From Diaporthe sp. PMI_573 (lineage: Eukaryota; Ascomycota; Sordariomycetes; Diaporthales; Diaporthaceae): a stretch of 64,000 nt of DNA. Location of the stretch: NCBI GenBank assembly GCA_021399435.1, contig JAJTUP010000036.1, forward strand, positions 248,001 to 312,000. The letters are read 5' to 3'. The number at the start of each line of letters is the position of its first letter. Positions within the stretch are counted from its first letter, which is position 1. Below are positions 23,095-35,766 of this stretch, in pieces. The notes below the pieces were generated by a model that saw only the letters and a list, made by a program, of their open reading frames with translations, was not told the origin of the DNA and ran no database searches. The position numbers and the translations under genes were made by a program.

Positions 23095-24455
23095 GTTGTT
23101 GGTGGTCTTGTTCTGGGCGTTCACATGGTCGTCCCCCGTAAACAGCACATCCGTATTGTGCACTGCGAGTCGCAGGCGAGCCATTTGCAACCCCCCAAAA
23201 GTCGGGTGAGCTCTTATCTTATCGGAGGTTGGAAGTATAACAGTACCTCCTAGGTACCTGTGCAGCCATCCCTGCACGAGCAGAGTGCCTGGCAGGCCCT
23301 GGGTCCCTGGATCAGCCCTGACGTGGAGACGATGAGTGGCCGTCTTAGAGGCCCCACATCGGCTGGCACTTGGTCAGTTCTGTCAGATTGGGAAATGGAT
23401 GCAATGATCCAGCCGAGTTACATTAGCGTCCTGACGTCTCCTTTCTCCGTCTTGGTCTTGGTCTTGACATTGACTTGATCTTGATCCGACTCGCAAGTCC
23501 GTCTACTGTGATACCACTACTTGCTCAGGTGGTTGAGACGTCGAGCGCAATTAATTGTACCGTACGTCTTTTCCCGGGTGTTGTCTACCCCAACCAGCGG
23601 CCCCTGACCCGACCGGATCGTCCTCACCCATGTTCGTGGGATGGTGATGCATGTCACACGGTCACAACCAGGCTGACAGACAGGCCAGCCCCCGGATCTC
23701 ACCAGAAAACCCGGGCGCCCATCCCACGGACGTTGCCATTCCACTTGCACAGCGTTGCTTACCAACTCACCCGTTTACACGGTCCCAGTCCCGCGCACGC
23801 GGTGTTTCACTCGGCACCAACAGAGACCGACGGCTCCGTCATCCGGCCGTCCCGGAGGTCTGGGACCCAGAGTCTGGCCTGGACTGGGCTGACGCCAGCC
23901 TCCTACGACACACACGGATATTAATACCTTTTCGTTTCGGGGCAGCCTTGCTGCGCTTGTTATAGCTGCCGCCATAATAAGCTCTGAAAAGGGCCCGGGG
24001 GCCCCCTCGCCGGCGTCCGCATCCCACCTGCATCTGCATCCGCATCTGCACTGGAGCTTGTCTTGACAGCAGCCCAAGGATGGCACATCTCAGTAAGCTC
24101 AATGTCAAGAAAAGTCCAACCCTCCACGCCGTTGCTCCCGTCATTTGCCATTCCCCGAGTGAGACAAGGTGAAGCAAAGGAAGGGAGCGCTGCTTTCTGT
24201 ATCACCATTCCACCCTCGCCGGCGGCCTGCGCTGTCGTCGCTGGCGCTCCTTCCCGCTCACCCGTCTCACCTCACCCGTCTCACTCGCTTCTTCACTCTT
24301 GTCTTGTTGTCCTGTGACCCACCCGCCGCCTACATTCCTCTTTAGATTGACCCAACCCGTACTCCTTCTTCACGCGCATCTCCGACTCTCAGACCCATGC
24401 ACAACCTTTCGGCTGCTATCTATCTACTCATAGCTATTCATGTCCCCTCGGAGCA
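23095..24455. promoter_or_regulatory. Divergent promoter region, POP1 / NT-C2 gene
   Basis: 1361 bp between two divergent start codons. The part nearest the plus-strand gene is strongly pyrimidine-rich (24270-24450), as is common in fungal 5' leaders. No clear TATA box was seen. Confidence 0.5.
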
Positions 24456-26170
24456 ATGGCTTGGACTAACGTCAAGAACCTCCCTTTAGTCAACAAGGCT
24501 CGGAGGGTGAGTCTATCAAACCCCCTTGAATTGCTTCATCACCATACATCTCCATTACTTGCCAAGAGGATTATGAGCTAATACACAAACCACAGCCCAA
24601 ATTCGACGTACATCTCAAGGCAAGTGAACTAGCCTGGTTGCCGGCCCAACAACTAACTAACAGCCCCCAGATCTACGATCTCAACAACGTACCCCTGGTC
24701 CAAGGCGTCTCTCTCATTAAATGGCACCTGCCGCACTCTATCCATGGCGAGCACCGCGGGCGGACCGCCAAGTGCCCCATCGCCAACCACCGCGTGGAAT
24801 ACGGCTATGGCAAGGTCATCCCCGTGCGTATCGGCATGGACAAGAGCAACAACCTGTCTGAATGCCTGATTGAGTTCGAAGTCCTGCAGGAGTTCAGCAC
24901 CCACGGCGTCACCGGGAGGAGCGAGACCATCACGCTAGGCAAGGTGGCTCTGAACCTCAGCGAGTACGTCGAGGAGAGCGAGACTGTGGTGCGCGAGGCA
25001 CCGTTTCGGAGCCGTGGCCCCAGTGTCGGCAGCAACACCAATGGCTCTGCTGGAAACAGCAACCCTGCGTCACATGCCCGAAAGAGGAGCAGTCTATCAC
25101 AACACACGCCCGTCACCCCAGACTCAGGTGTCAGCCCCACGTCGAAAGAAGCGCCCTCCAAGTCGAACTCTAACGAGGCCACCAACAACAAGGCCCCTTC
25201 GATCAATGAGCCTGCCCCAGAACAGCATGTCGAAGAGGGCGTCATTCGGCGCTACCTGATGCAGGACTCCAAGATCAACAGCACCCTCAAAATCGGCATC
25301 CTGATGATGCAGGTAGATGGCGAGCGCAACTTTTCGGCGCCACCGCTCAAGACAGCCGCCGTCTTCGGCGGTATAGCAGGCATGGTGGCCGAGGCAGCCG
25401 GCGGGCCCGGCGGGGCGGCGGCAGGGCCGGACTCGGTGGCTGCTGAGTTCGGACATTTCAACCTGCAGGACGACACCCAGGACCCGAGCGGCGGCAATCT
25501 GAGCGCGCAGTTCTCGCTCGGCAAGAACAACGGCAAGTCGCGCGACGTCTACGAGCTGCAGGACATGTACCGCCGCGCCCTGGCCGCCAGCTGGGCGTGC
25601 CAGCCCGGGGAGCTCCCCGCCGACGAGTGCATCGAGGACATCTTCGAGGGCGGCGACGGCTTCGGCGAGCCCGACGGCGACTCGCCCGTCGCATCCCCCT
25701 CCGCCGCAGGCGACGTCACGCCAAGGGGCCACCACAGCCATCGCCGCTCGCGCCTGTCGCTGTCGCGGGCCGCAGGGAGGTTAGGCTTCAGGCGCGAGGA
25801 CAGCGGCAGCGCTGGCGACGACGAGTTCCTGCGGCCCAGCGACAGGCGTGGGGTTGGAGGGCAGAAGAGACAACACTCGCGGCACGGCAGCGGGGAGAGC
25901 GGGCACACGGTGACGGGCAGGCACGACCACGTGCCGGCACATCACGGCGGGCCCCGTGCCCCGAGCGGGCATAGGCGAGATGGGAGCAAGGACAGCGGAA
26001 GGCCGCCCAGCTCGGCTGGGATGCGCGGCCGGAGCGAGAGCCTGTCGAGCCTGGCTGCCACGATCGAGAGCGAAAGGGGCAGGAGCGGGTTCAAGAGCAC
26101 GAGGGAGGTCAACGAGTTCGACGTGCGGGAGGACATGGTTGCTTGGAAGCTGCCTGGAACTGTCTCTTAA
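24456..26170 (+). CDS. EEIG1/EHBP1 N-terminal (NT-C2) domain protein
   Basis: Exons 24456-24506, 24596-24619 and 24671-26170, all phase 0, give 524 aa. The first ~150 residues form an NT-C2 domain (PKFDVHLKIYDLNNVPL, then a VKWHLP-like strand and NHRVEYGYGKVIPVRI), a C2-like fold found in FAM102/EEIG1 and EHBP1 proteins and linked in the family to membrane and cytoskeleton attachment. The rest is low complexity: Ser/Thr/Asn-rich, then Gly/Ala-rich, then Arg/Ser/Gly-rich, so probably disordered. Exon 2 is only 24 nt and is followed by a GC-AG intron (AAG|GCAAGT...CCCAG). Without that exon and the GC donor the domain's first strand is broken, which supports the model. The cellular role in fungi is not known to me. 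Confidence 0.85.
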
Positions 26171-26741
26171 AAAGCAGCCCAGGCGGCGGCACTTTGTTTG
26201 CATACCTATATACACATTGTAATAATCACATTCGTCTCTTGGGCGGCAGGTTAACATGAGGGTATTGCTCCCAGGGAGGCTCTTTGATTTTACATGTGAG
26301 TCATCTTGGGCTCACTATCTTCCCCGGTCCGTATTATTTGTTCTTTGGGCCAGCGCTTGTCCGAAGCCTTCACGGCCGCCCTTGGCGTCTGTCCAACCTC
26401 CGAGACGCCTCTGGGGTCTAGGCAGACGTTCATGTACCGGCGGCTCGATTATTTGATGAACAGGAACGCAGGGTTTAGTAAGCGAGGACGACCTAGCGTC
26501 TGTATCAAGGGCTGAGACGGCCTGGAACGTTCCAAGCCTCCTGTTCTTTGCCCGTGGTGCGTCTATGCATGTCCGATTCGACCTCCCAAAGGACCTTTAG
26601 GCCACCGAGACTTGAATTTCAACTTTTTCAGCCATCACGGCATCGCGGCTTCACGAAGCTGGAAATTCCGAGTCTCGAGCCAAAGTACTAGAACCGGTCG
26701 GAGCATCTTGAGAGCTGTGGGTGAGGAGATCACCAGCAGCT
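26171..26741. other. Intergenic between convergent genes
   Basis: Lies between the 3' ends of the NT-C2 gene and NUP57. No gene or repeat seen; it should hold both transcription ends. Confidence 0.5.
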
Positions 26742-27728
26742 CTATTTGGGGTGGTCCTTCTCCCATTCTTCAAAGTCCTGCTTTATCAGCTCGCATTCCT
26801 TTTTGAGATGCTGGAGCTGCTTCTCGTAGTCCTCGACGATCTGTGACGTTGTGGTCAGCTTCGAGCCATCCCCAAGAACGAACGGCGGAGTCTTACCTTC
26901 TTGACTCTGACCTCCACTTCCTCGCCCAGGCTCTGGTCCTCGCCAAGCCCCTTCTTCTGTAGCTCCGACTGCAGGATCTGCGCTCTCTCTCTGAGCATTA
27001 TCAGTCGACTCCACAGCTCCTCCAGCCTCGCGTTGACTGCCGGGTCCTGCACACTCTTCTCCATGTTCTCCAACTTGATCCTGAGCTCGTCCTCGTCTCC
27101 CGAAAGCGCGTAGCCCCTATTTCGGAGGACCTGCACCTTCCTAGCGAGAACCAGGGTTCGCCGGCGCAGGGCATCGTGTTTCCGCCTCGCGTTGATCGTC
27201 CGCACGCTCCACTCCAGATCATGTTTCGACAGAATCGCATCGAGGCAGTTGTTGATCTCATGCAGCCGCTGGTTGAAGCGGCCGATCGCGACGCGTTGCG
27301 CCTTAAGCCGCTCCGCGACAGCCTCAAAACCAGAAGCCAGCACGGGCATCAGGCCTGGTGCGGGCTTGTTCTGTAGTGCTTCCTCCCATTCTTTGGCGTT
27401 TTCGTGCTCGCCGGGGTGGTAGAAGGGGATGTGAGCATCGTCCACCTTGTTGTAGAAATAGTGTTTGAAAACGCAGTCTGGATTTCTTGGTTGCCATTTG
27501 GCCAGGACCAGTTGCATCTGTTCGGGGATGGATTTGCCATCTATGTAGTTCGGTCGCAAGTTAGCCATTTCTGGTCGCCAAATATGCCTGGCCAAGCTGC
27601 AAATGTGCTTGATAGACGGTCGCAGAAGGAAATGAACATACAAGGCTGTGGTTGAGCGCCAGGCTGGAATACTGGGTTGGCGGCTTGGTTGCTCTGCTGT
27701 TGCCCAAATATGGACTGGCCCAGCGGAG

Positions 27729-27777
<49 letters not shown>

Positions 27778-27921
27778 ATTATTGGCATTGTTGTTCTGGC
27801 CAAACATACTTTGTGTCTGCGCGGGTTGCTGTTGGGTTGCTGTCGACTGCCCAAAAGGGTTCGCTTGCGTGGTCGTGTTGCCGCCACCGAACAGCGACGA
27901 GCCGGCCCCAAAGATAGACAT
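26742..27921 (-). CDS. NUP57: Nucleoporin NUP57/NUP54
   Basis: Central-channel FG nucleoporin of the NUP62 (NSP1-NUP49-NUP57) complex. Exons 27921-27642, 27540-26897 and 26840-26742 (phases 1 and 0) give 340 aa, shorter than yeast NUP57 (541 aa). The N-terminus carries a few FG motifs (SIFGAG, SLFGGG, NPFGQS, SMFGQN, SIFGQQ) with a poly-Gln run. The NUP54 alpha/alpha-beta region starts near QMQLVLAKWQPRNPDCVFKH and is followed by long coiled-coil helices ending in KQDFEEWEKDHPK. The first intron has a textbook GCTAAC branch point and a TATGTA-like donor (GTATGT). The small number of FG repeats is notable but not without precedent in filamentous fungi. Confidence 0.9.
27730..27777 (-). repeat. 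CAG/CTG trinucleotide run coding poly-Gln in NUP57
   Basis: CTG units on the plus strand with two TTG interruptions, read as CAG/CAA glutamine codons in the N-terminal FG region of NUP57. Likely to vary in length between strains. Confidence 0.85.
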
Positions 27922-28437
27922 GGCGATACAGTGCAGCTAGTGCTTCTTCCCGGGTCGAAGTGGGATGGGCGGATCGTAGGCGAAGGGACAGCAGCGGGGG
28001 TGTTTGTCGCCCACGCCGGCGAGCTGTAGAAAAACAAAGGGCTATCAACACATTCCCGCTGCGCCGACCGTGTCAAAGAAGCAAATGTGGGGTGGATCGG
28101 ATGATATCGTGCATCCAGATGTGTTGCTGTCGCTAGGAAGACGTTTCGCAAGTGACTCACGATACAAAGAAAACGTGTGCCAGGTATAAGGTGTCGCTGC
28201 GGCAACTTGGGTGTTGAGATCGCGTCTCCGGCTGCTCGAAAAAGTACAGCTCCCAGCTTGGGCACTTAGCGGGCAGGCAAATGCCAGGGGGCCCACCTTG
28301 GCGACAGCACCGACCAATCAAGCCCTTCCTCATTCGAGTTGCTAAACCTCACCCAACTTCCGGCACCGCCAACCGTCGTCATCAAGCCGCGGGTCTTCAC
28401 ACTTTACAGCCTTATTCCGAGCCGAAACAACGCAGAG
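27922..28437. promoter_or_regulatory. Divergent promoter, NUP57 / complex I NDUFA8
   Basis: 516 bp between the two start codons, so both promoters must lie here or overlap the neighbouring leader. No known element was recognised. Confidence 0.45.
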
Positions 28438-29332
28438 ATGGCATCGCGAAACCCCCAGTAAGTCAATTGGTCCCTTTGTCAGCTGCTAGAGGCTTGAACG
28501 GCTCTTGAGCCCCCCCCGTAACCTCCAAAATGCTGGCTGCATCTCGAAACGGCCTGGCTAACTGTCAACCGCAGGTTCAGCGAGAAGCAGCTCATCGACA
28601 CGACGCCCCTGCCCGCCTCGATCCCCAAGGTCAAGGAGCTCGGCGCCAGCTCCGCCCCCCTTCAGTCAGCTTCATTCTTCATCGGTGCCCGGTGCAAAGA
28701 CTACAACGATGATTTCATGAAGTGCAAGACCGAGAACCCCGGCAAGGGCGAGTTTGAATGCTTGAAGGAGGGCCGGAGGGTCACCAGATGCGCGAGGAGC
28801 GTGTACGTACTACACCCATCCCGAAGCTCTATCCATCAACCCCGGAGCGGGCTCCCCTGTGCCGGGCGTACTGGCGACGTTCGCGGGCGCATGCGTGGGC
28901 AGGGAAACGGGCTCTCGGATAGTTGTCTGCCTTACCAAGGAGGCGCTCGCTGACATAAACGGCAGTATCGAGGACATCAACAAGTCTTGCCTTGAGGAGT
29001 TCCGCGCCCATTACGAGTGCTTGGACAACAACAACCAGCAGCTGTGGCAGTGCCGGCCAGCTGAGTGGCGCCTGAACAAATGCGTATTCCACAACCTGGT
29101 ACGTTATCATCCACGACACCCACGAGCTCTTCAAGGCAGATCCGGGCGCTGTCGTGGCATCTCATCCTGCTTTCTATAATGCTGACATCGCAAATTACTA
29201 CAGAAACTCGAGAAGACCATCCCAGACGCCGCTGGCAAGATCCCCGTACACCAGCGGTCACAACAGATCTACGCCCACGCACCGATCCCATTCCAGCCTC
29301 ATGCTAAGTATGATGATGCTAAGTCATCATAG
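28438..29332 (+). CDS. NADH:ubiquinone oxidoreductase (complex I) subunit, NDUFA8 / 20.8 kDa type
   Basis: Accessory subunit of mitochondrial complex I on the intermembrane-space side. Exons 28438-28457, 28575-28802, 28966-29098 and 29204-29332 give 169 aa, typical for the family. Four Cx9C motifs are seen: CKDYNDDFMKC, CLKEGRRVTRC, CLEEFRAHYEC and CRPAEWRLNKC, the twin CHCH arrangement that is oxidised by the Mia40 import relay. Residues LWQCRPAEW and KLEKTIPD match the fungal 20.8 kDa subunit as I remember it. The exon 2 donor could be at 28801 or 28803; 28803 keeps phase with the CGGCAG acceptor. There is no cleavable presequence, as expected for a Mia40 client. Confidence 0.92.
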
Positions 29333-29837
29333 GGATGCCCTATGTCGCGCTATATCACATTGTCCGGGCGTTTCTCCAATGCAGCGGGTGAGGGTGCTAT
29401 CTGGGGGGACACAAAAAGTGTGTACATACTCTAGACACGGCATGAATCGAAAAGAGGACAAAACTTTTAGCAACTGCCAGGCCCTTATTTCGCCCTCGCA
29501 TGCTGGGCCGTGATGGTTCTGGACTTGAGCTTGAGCATGCTGGTCCAGAGACAAGGTGAACTGCGGAGAGACGTCATTATCTGATGAAGACACCAAGATA
29601 ACGCCGTCCAAGCCCCAGGAGTCACTGAGCCGCAACCACATTTGGTGAGGAAAGTCGGAGGGGCCGCCGCGGCAGCATCGAGCCAGGCGCATTCTCATCT
29701 ACAGTGTGGTACAACCATGGCAGCCTTACACCACCATCGAATGCGAGGTGTGTCGGTTCAGCAACTTCCTCCTCCGTGAACAATCCTCCACCCACTCAGA
29801 CGTGAGCGAGTACAGAACGACGCGCGTCTGAGTCTGA

Positions 29838-29860
29838 GTGTGTGTGTGTGTGTGTGTGTG
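29838..29860 (+). repeat. (TG)n microsatellite
   Basis: Uninterrupted GT/TG dinucleotide run of about 23 bp. Confidence 0.9.
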
Positions 29861-32800
29861 CACATGACCACCTGGATGTGTTTGGGGTATGTGCATCAGA
29901 AAGGTAACGTAAGCGCAGCCGGATTACTATCGAATTGCCTTGTATATGCTTGGCTACTCTCGCGTGGCCCTTCTCTCTTTGCATGTCACAGCATCGGGGA
30001 GACCGCCGTCAGGGTAGAAAGCTACGGCAGGTAGCCGTAGCCTCGTCCGGACACATATTATCGACCTTGGTCCAGACCACGCTGCCGTCAGGTGCGCTGA
30101 CTAGTCGTAACCATCAGCGCGCATTTGCCACACATTCCCTCGAATCGTTCCAGCCTGAAGCACGTAAGCCCCCCTTTTAGCCCTCATCCAGGCCTTTCCA
30201 GTGTCAATTTCAGGCCCCGAGGGACGGACATAAAGCCAAAACCAGAAGCCTCGTCTCTTCGTCCCCGAGACAAGACGGCTAGACCTGACGTTGCTAGGCG
30301 GCTGAGTACAATCGAAACATTGTCCCAGCCAACCAGTCTGAGCCTGTCTTGTCTTGTTTCTCCCCGCATCTACATCGAATGAGCACATCTTCGTGTGACC
30401 GAACAGCTCACCACGCTCCGTCCACGCTCTACTTTCCAATGTGCTCCCCCGGAACCCGAGGCGACCGGAAGCTTGCAGCACGGTGAGGCAAGCCACGATG
30501 CGGCAGTCTGAACCAGGCTGCCACATCTCGGCCGTGAGGGGCCGGATCGAATGGGCATGCAAAACGTGGCGAAGCCGGGGCGGCGTCCACCGATCTAGAT
30601 GCATGTGCTTTGTCCGAATGGACAAAAGCTAAGCATTCTGTATGAAGCTGCAATGATAAAAACTGCCCTGACTTGCCTGATAGCCCCGTACAGCTCGGCC
30701 AGCAGGGGCGGCAGAGATATCCGGGCCTAGGCGACTGCAGACAGCCGAGAAGGATTCCGGTCCAAGTCATAAGTGACTCCACAAAGGAAGGAGGAACCGG
30801 AAGCAACATCTATCTCACTATACAGCATGTGTCAATGTCAGATTCATAGACAACCAAGCATGCCTCTGACCGAAGCTCACCTCGCCCCCATGGTATGCGC
30901 TGAAAGCTCGTCTCCACGTTGGATTTGGGGACATTAGGCACCGATGCATCTCGTTCATAATGACAGGATTCGACAATTGGAACCAATGATGCTATTTGTG
31001 CTGATGTATCTACGGAACCTAGTGGATCGTGACGCCGTCAATTCATGTAGGCTTGACCCCAGGCACAGCACTCTAGCCTAACTCGCTAGGGGTTCTCAGG
31101 TACGTCTCAAGATGACCATGATGTTGCGACGCACCCTACTGACCATTACAGACGATTACAGATTCACTCGAGTCTGGGCAGCCATGGTCTTATGAGAGTC
31201 GTTGTCATGACTCTAGGTCGGATGACTCCAGGTCGGGGGACGCTGGGCACATAGTTAACGTGGGATGATTGGACGCAGAGAAATGGAAACCCTGGTGAGC
31301 CAACGACCTGAGATCTGGATCAAAATGTAAGTCCGCAGGATCAAAGACAACCACTGCAAAGACGGAGGTTGTGGAGCATACTCGGCTTGATCCTTCACAT
31401 GCTTCCATAGCGGAGGGTCATCCCTATAGGGACAAGCAACCAAGACAGATCCAGAAGCATCAGAGTCTCATGCCTTAACCAGGCAGCCTCGCGGAGCAGG
31501 CCGAGGGTGCCACACCATCACAGTGACACCAATCACATGAGCAATAGTAGGTGACACATTCACACAATGTATCGTTGTATGATATCCCGGCTCGGTCCTA
31601 GGACATGATATCCAGGAATGGTGCCTCGGCCGGCGAGAGGCATCGGCTTGTGCCACCGTCAATAAAGCAGACTCCTCTCCTATTCGGTATTCGGGGACTC
31701 TCGGTGAGCAAATATCCTTTCTAAATCGTTGGCCCCTTATCAAAATTCTCAAATAGCGTTGGTTCTCAGTCTTGGATTAAGCCTCACCACAGAAACATGA
31801 AGGGGTGGAGTATACAATGGCGGGACCGGCCTACCGGCAGCGGATGGCCGATCGGGGGTAGAGTCATGGCTTGATCGGCCATCGGGCCGATAAATGTTTG
31901 GCTTTGGTGTTGCCGTCGGTGTCACTGCTATTGGATTGGTACGCATGGCGACGGGGAGAGAAAATCCCAAAGCGAAGGTGATGGAGTCTCTTGGGATGAC
32001 GTTGATGTTCTTTTGGCGCAGGTCACACAAATGGCCACCCATCCCAGGCTCTCGGCTGTGCCGCTGTCGGCAATCAAAACAATGGCGGCTCATTACAACC
32101 AGCCAATGAGCAAGCCAGGACTTGGTTTCAGCAGGAGTTGCTGGTTCCTGAGCTGATGTCACCCTCTCAGTGGCTACCCCTCTTTTACCAGCAAACGCCA
32201 GGGAGAGGGCGGGCTGGTCTTGGTGGTTTCAAGGGGCCGAAGTCGTGTCGATAAAGGAATGCCCTCGTGCTCTTCGGACTTGGCCAGAACGGAGACGGAG
32301 AGTGGGCCGGTGTGACCTGGGCAGCTTCATCGACCGCCCATCGGCCAGAATCCCGGGCTCTCAATGGAGAGTTGGATCATCAAGGCCTGGTGGTCTTTTC
32401 CAGATGGCCGTGGGGTCGGGGAGTGCCCGTGCAAGTTGGAACCTCACCGATGGCGCTGGAAACGGCTGTATAGATTGACCAAGAACCTCGGGAAGCTGAC
32501 CTGGTGTGTCCTAATATGCTGGCCCCTTAGACGAGGTACACAGTAATGTCTCCAATGAGTGAGTGCATCAGCGGTCCCGATGCCTGAAACTATTGCTTTC
32601 TGAAGCAGCACCTTTTTGACGAGGTTTCCCTAGCCTAGCCGGTCTCAGAGGCGCCCCCCGCCATCTTCTGTTTCGCCGATGCCTTGTGCGCCGTGGTTAT
32701 TGCATTTGGTGCTTGGCTGTCTTCAGATAAAGCCACGGCGGCCAGCGTCTCGCAGAGGGGGCCGAGGATATCTACTCGGTGCAGTGTACATAGTATGGTA

Positions 32801-33346
32801 GTACAGGCCTCAGCCAAAGATCGCCGAGAATGGCATGGAGCATCTACGGAATCCCTGCGGGTATCGGCAGGAGGCTCAGGATGAGAGGTCCCGCCAAAGC
32901 CAAGCACAAACTTTATCGAGGGTGAAGTAGTGTAGCTTGCGTAAGTATGTGTTATTTTCCGACCAACTAAAACACATTTCCCTGCCAAGGTACTCGTGGA
33001 TCCCCGGGGATGGAATTGGCCTACAGTGGTGTGTGCTGTGGACCGTCACGGTGCAGTTGCAGCGCAGTCAAAAGAAGAGAAAAATGATCGCCCGGCAAGC
33101 AGATCAGATGGGGGGGGCGGTAGGGGGTGCCTTGCCGGGATTGTTTGGATGAACCTGGACAGAGCCGCGGGCCGGGGTTGCCAAATTAGGGCCGTTTCAG
33201 GATCGGACGTTTTAGTGGAGGGGCAACGACCGGTCGACAGTCCGTCCTGTGTCCGTCCCCGTCCGTTCGGACAAGTGCACACACAGACACGGGCACAGAC
33301 ACGCAGAGCGGCAGGGAGATGGGCCAGCACCAGCACGCGAGAACGG

Positions 33347-33390
33347 CCTGCTGGGCTGCTGGGCTGCTGGGCTGCTGGTCTGCTGGTCTG
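33347..33390 (+). repeat. Short tandem repeat, CTGCTGGG/CTGCTGGT units
   Basis: Consecutive CTGCTGGG-type units, the last two changed to CTGCTGGT. Imperfect minisatellite in intergenic DNA. Confidence 0.75.
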
Positions 33391-35155
33391 ATCTGCAGGT
33401 ACCAGAGCGAGGGGACTGGGGAAGCAGCGCCCCACGTTTGCCGCCCTGCAGGCAACCCCGGCCTGTCAGGGGGCATCTGGGCCATCTGTTTGGCCACTAC
33501 ACACCAGAGCAGAGAACGGATTGGCAGAGCATGAGATCTCTTCTCTTCATCTCGGTCCCTGTCAATCATCCGCGATCTGCCTTGTGCGGTGGATGGGAGA
33601 AACCCGCGAGGAGCTGGGAGGGGTGGGTTCCTCGGCAGGGTTCAAATGACCAAGGGAGGAAGTGATATTCGGCGTCAATGCTCTTGGGCCCCTTGACCTT
33701 GACGGTGCGGTGCTGGGCTGCGTCTGTGGAGAGCTTCTCCCATGGACCACAATGAAGGAAGCCAGATGCAGACACATCTTCGTATCTGACCGAGATCATC
33801 ATTGCCTTTGGTGGCAGCCACGACATCCACGAAGCCGGTACAATGTCTAAGGGGCGACCACTCTGTTTCCTCATCTCTATACTGTCTGACTGTGTACTGT
33901 CAGCCCAGACCGCCCACCAGCCCACAAAATAGAGTGTCCATGCCCGACCCGGCCGTTTCAATTGCGAGATGGGCGCCTCCAAAGGTCCCTGCTTAGAGCA
34001 CGGCGTGGCGGGGATGACAGACACGCCCCTCTCGCATCCTCACACCTCGCACCTCGCAAGCACTGGATGGATGCCAGCAGCGTCTGTGCCGCAACTCAAA
34101 TTGCTCGGGGGCCAGTGCTGTGGGCTGTTGGCTAGTGGGTGGCAATATCAGGAGACAGAGGGGGAAATTTATCGAGGGGGATGGATCGAGTATCAAAGGT
34201 CCAGGCACCCCAAGACTCGAGGGCCGGCTGGCTGGGCCGGGTACTAGGCTCCTAGGTGTGACGACGGCCAAGATTGCCTGCGAAGCTGACGACAGCCTCA
34301 TCAAACCCCCAATGTGGGCAAATGCTTTCCAGACTGCCAGAAAGGCCCTTGCCTCGATGGTTGAGTGGCCCCTGCCCAAGGTTGGGTCTGACCCCTGGCA
34401 ATCTTGGAAGTCGGGACCCACTGGCTGGGGGGGGGGCGCCAACTTGCATACACATACATGGCTTACAGACGGAAGACGGTAGGTGGACTGCAGACTGCAA
34501 AGTGCAGACCGGGGTGAGAGCCGGGTCTGTCACGTTTGATACCAGGCGGGTAGGCACTGTACCTGTCGGGTTATGTGTAAGGCGATCCAGATGGAAACCT
34601 TATACCTGCAGTGCATACCCACGAAACACACGCCGCTCCCTCCCTTCTTTCCTCACTCTACAGAAGTCGACAGGCACAACACTTTGGGCCATTCCGTTCC
34701 TTTTCAAAAAAAAAAAAAATCATCTTGAAGATTGATATCTTCATTTGCTGCTTGCCGGCCAACACACTCTTTTTCTTTTATTTCCATCACTCGCTTTCAC
34801 CCTGCGGTCTAGTACCAGCACACCCATCGCCCACTTCGTTCTTTTTGGTAGCCTCGAGCTTGAGCCTCATCTTGTCCCAGATCCGTCTCGCCTATCGTCG
34901 CCTTACAGCCATAGCCAGTCTTTGCTGCAGTGTCTCGCATCCTCAAGTGCCCTACTCCGTCCTCATCCGTGTCGTGTCCGCTTGCCTGAGCCACAAGGTC
35001 TCATATGACTGACTGACTGACTGACGGCGCCGTCTTGTCATTCCCTCCGTCGCCCCGTCTCGCCTCAGACAGACTGATCACAAGGTCTCGATCACCATCT
35101 TGAGGATTCACCAGTAGCAAAGGGCTCTTCTGCATCTGCCTGCTCCTGGAAGCCA

Positions 35156-35160
35156 TATAA
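35156..35160 (+). promoter_or_regulatory. TATA-like element upstream of the CAP gene
   Basis: CATATAAGG sits about 600 bp before the CAP start codon. The distance fits if the leader contains the predicted 5'-UTR intron (AAG|GTACGC at 35264 to AAACAG at 35715, branch CTGAC). Confidence 0.35.
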
Positions 35161-35766
35161 GGACGGCCTGTAGTCCCTGTCGCCTCTTCTCAGACGTCAG
35201 GACATCACTCACTTCACGACCGGACTCGTTGACAAATCACGACTTACACAATTACATCACAAGGTACGCTCAAGACTCCCGCTACGCCCGGGTGCTTTGT
35301 TTCCCGGTCTCCCGTGCTTTCACCACCATCATCCTATCACAATGCATTCCTGGCAATCGGCCTTGGGCATGTTCGCCCAGCTTGTTCTCCGGACAAAGGC
35401 CGTTTGGCCCCAAGCCGTTCCGGGGGCGAGGAACGTACCAAGCCATGCGTGCCGCCTCGACTCTATATTCCCTGCATTCCTCCCATCGCCTGCAAAACAT
35501 CTTCCAATTCCTCACAACGCTACAGCGAATCTCAAATAACTCTCATTTTTCTCTTTCCTACCATCATTTATTCCCCCCCCCCCCCCACTCTGAAGCCCAG
35601 CTTCGACATATTCATTTCGGGCAGCTTCGCTCCACCCGGACATTCACTCTCTTACTCGATCGTTCATGTAGGACTCACTCCCAAGTACAAACAACTTGAC
35701 TGACAATTGAAACAGCTGCCGCTCAGGTTTTGTTTCCAACTCACCGAAGCCGTACAAATAGTCAAG

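Larger units (their letters stand above)
29333..35766. other. Gene-sparse stretch of 6.4 kb
   Basis: No reading frame here has both coding-like composition and plausible splice structure. It contains a TG microsatellite, a CTGGGCTG-type tandem repeat and, from about 34.6 kb, the pyrimidine-rich upstream region of the CAP gene. A non-coding transcript cannot be excluded from sequence alone. Confidence 0.5.

Noticed and set aside
29796..29984. Frames with runs of Cys-Val or His-Thr at the TG repeat
   Set aside because: Products of translating a dinucleotide microsatellite.
31749..32162. Minus-strand 137-codon frame in the gene-sparse gap
   Set aside because: No recognisable motif, no flanking splice structure, and composition like surrounding non-coding DNA.
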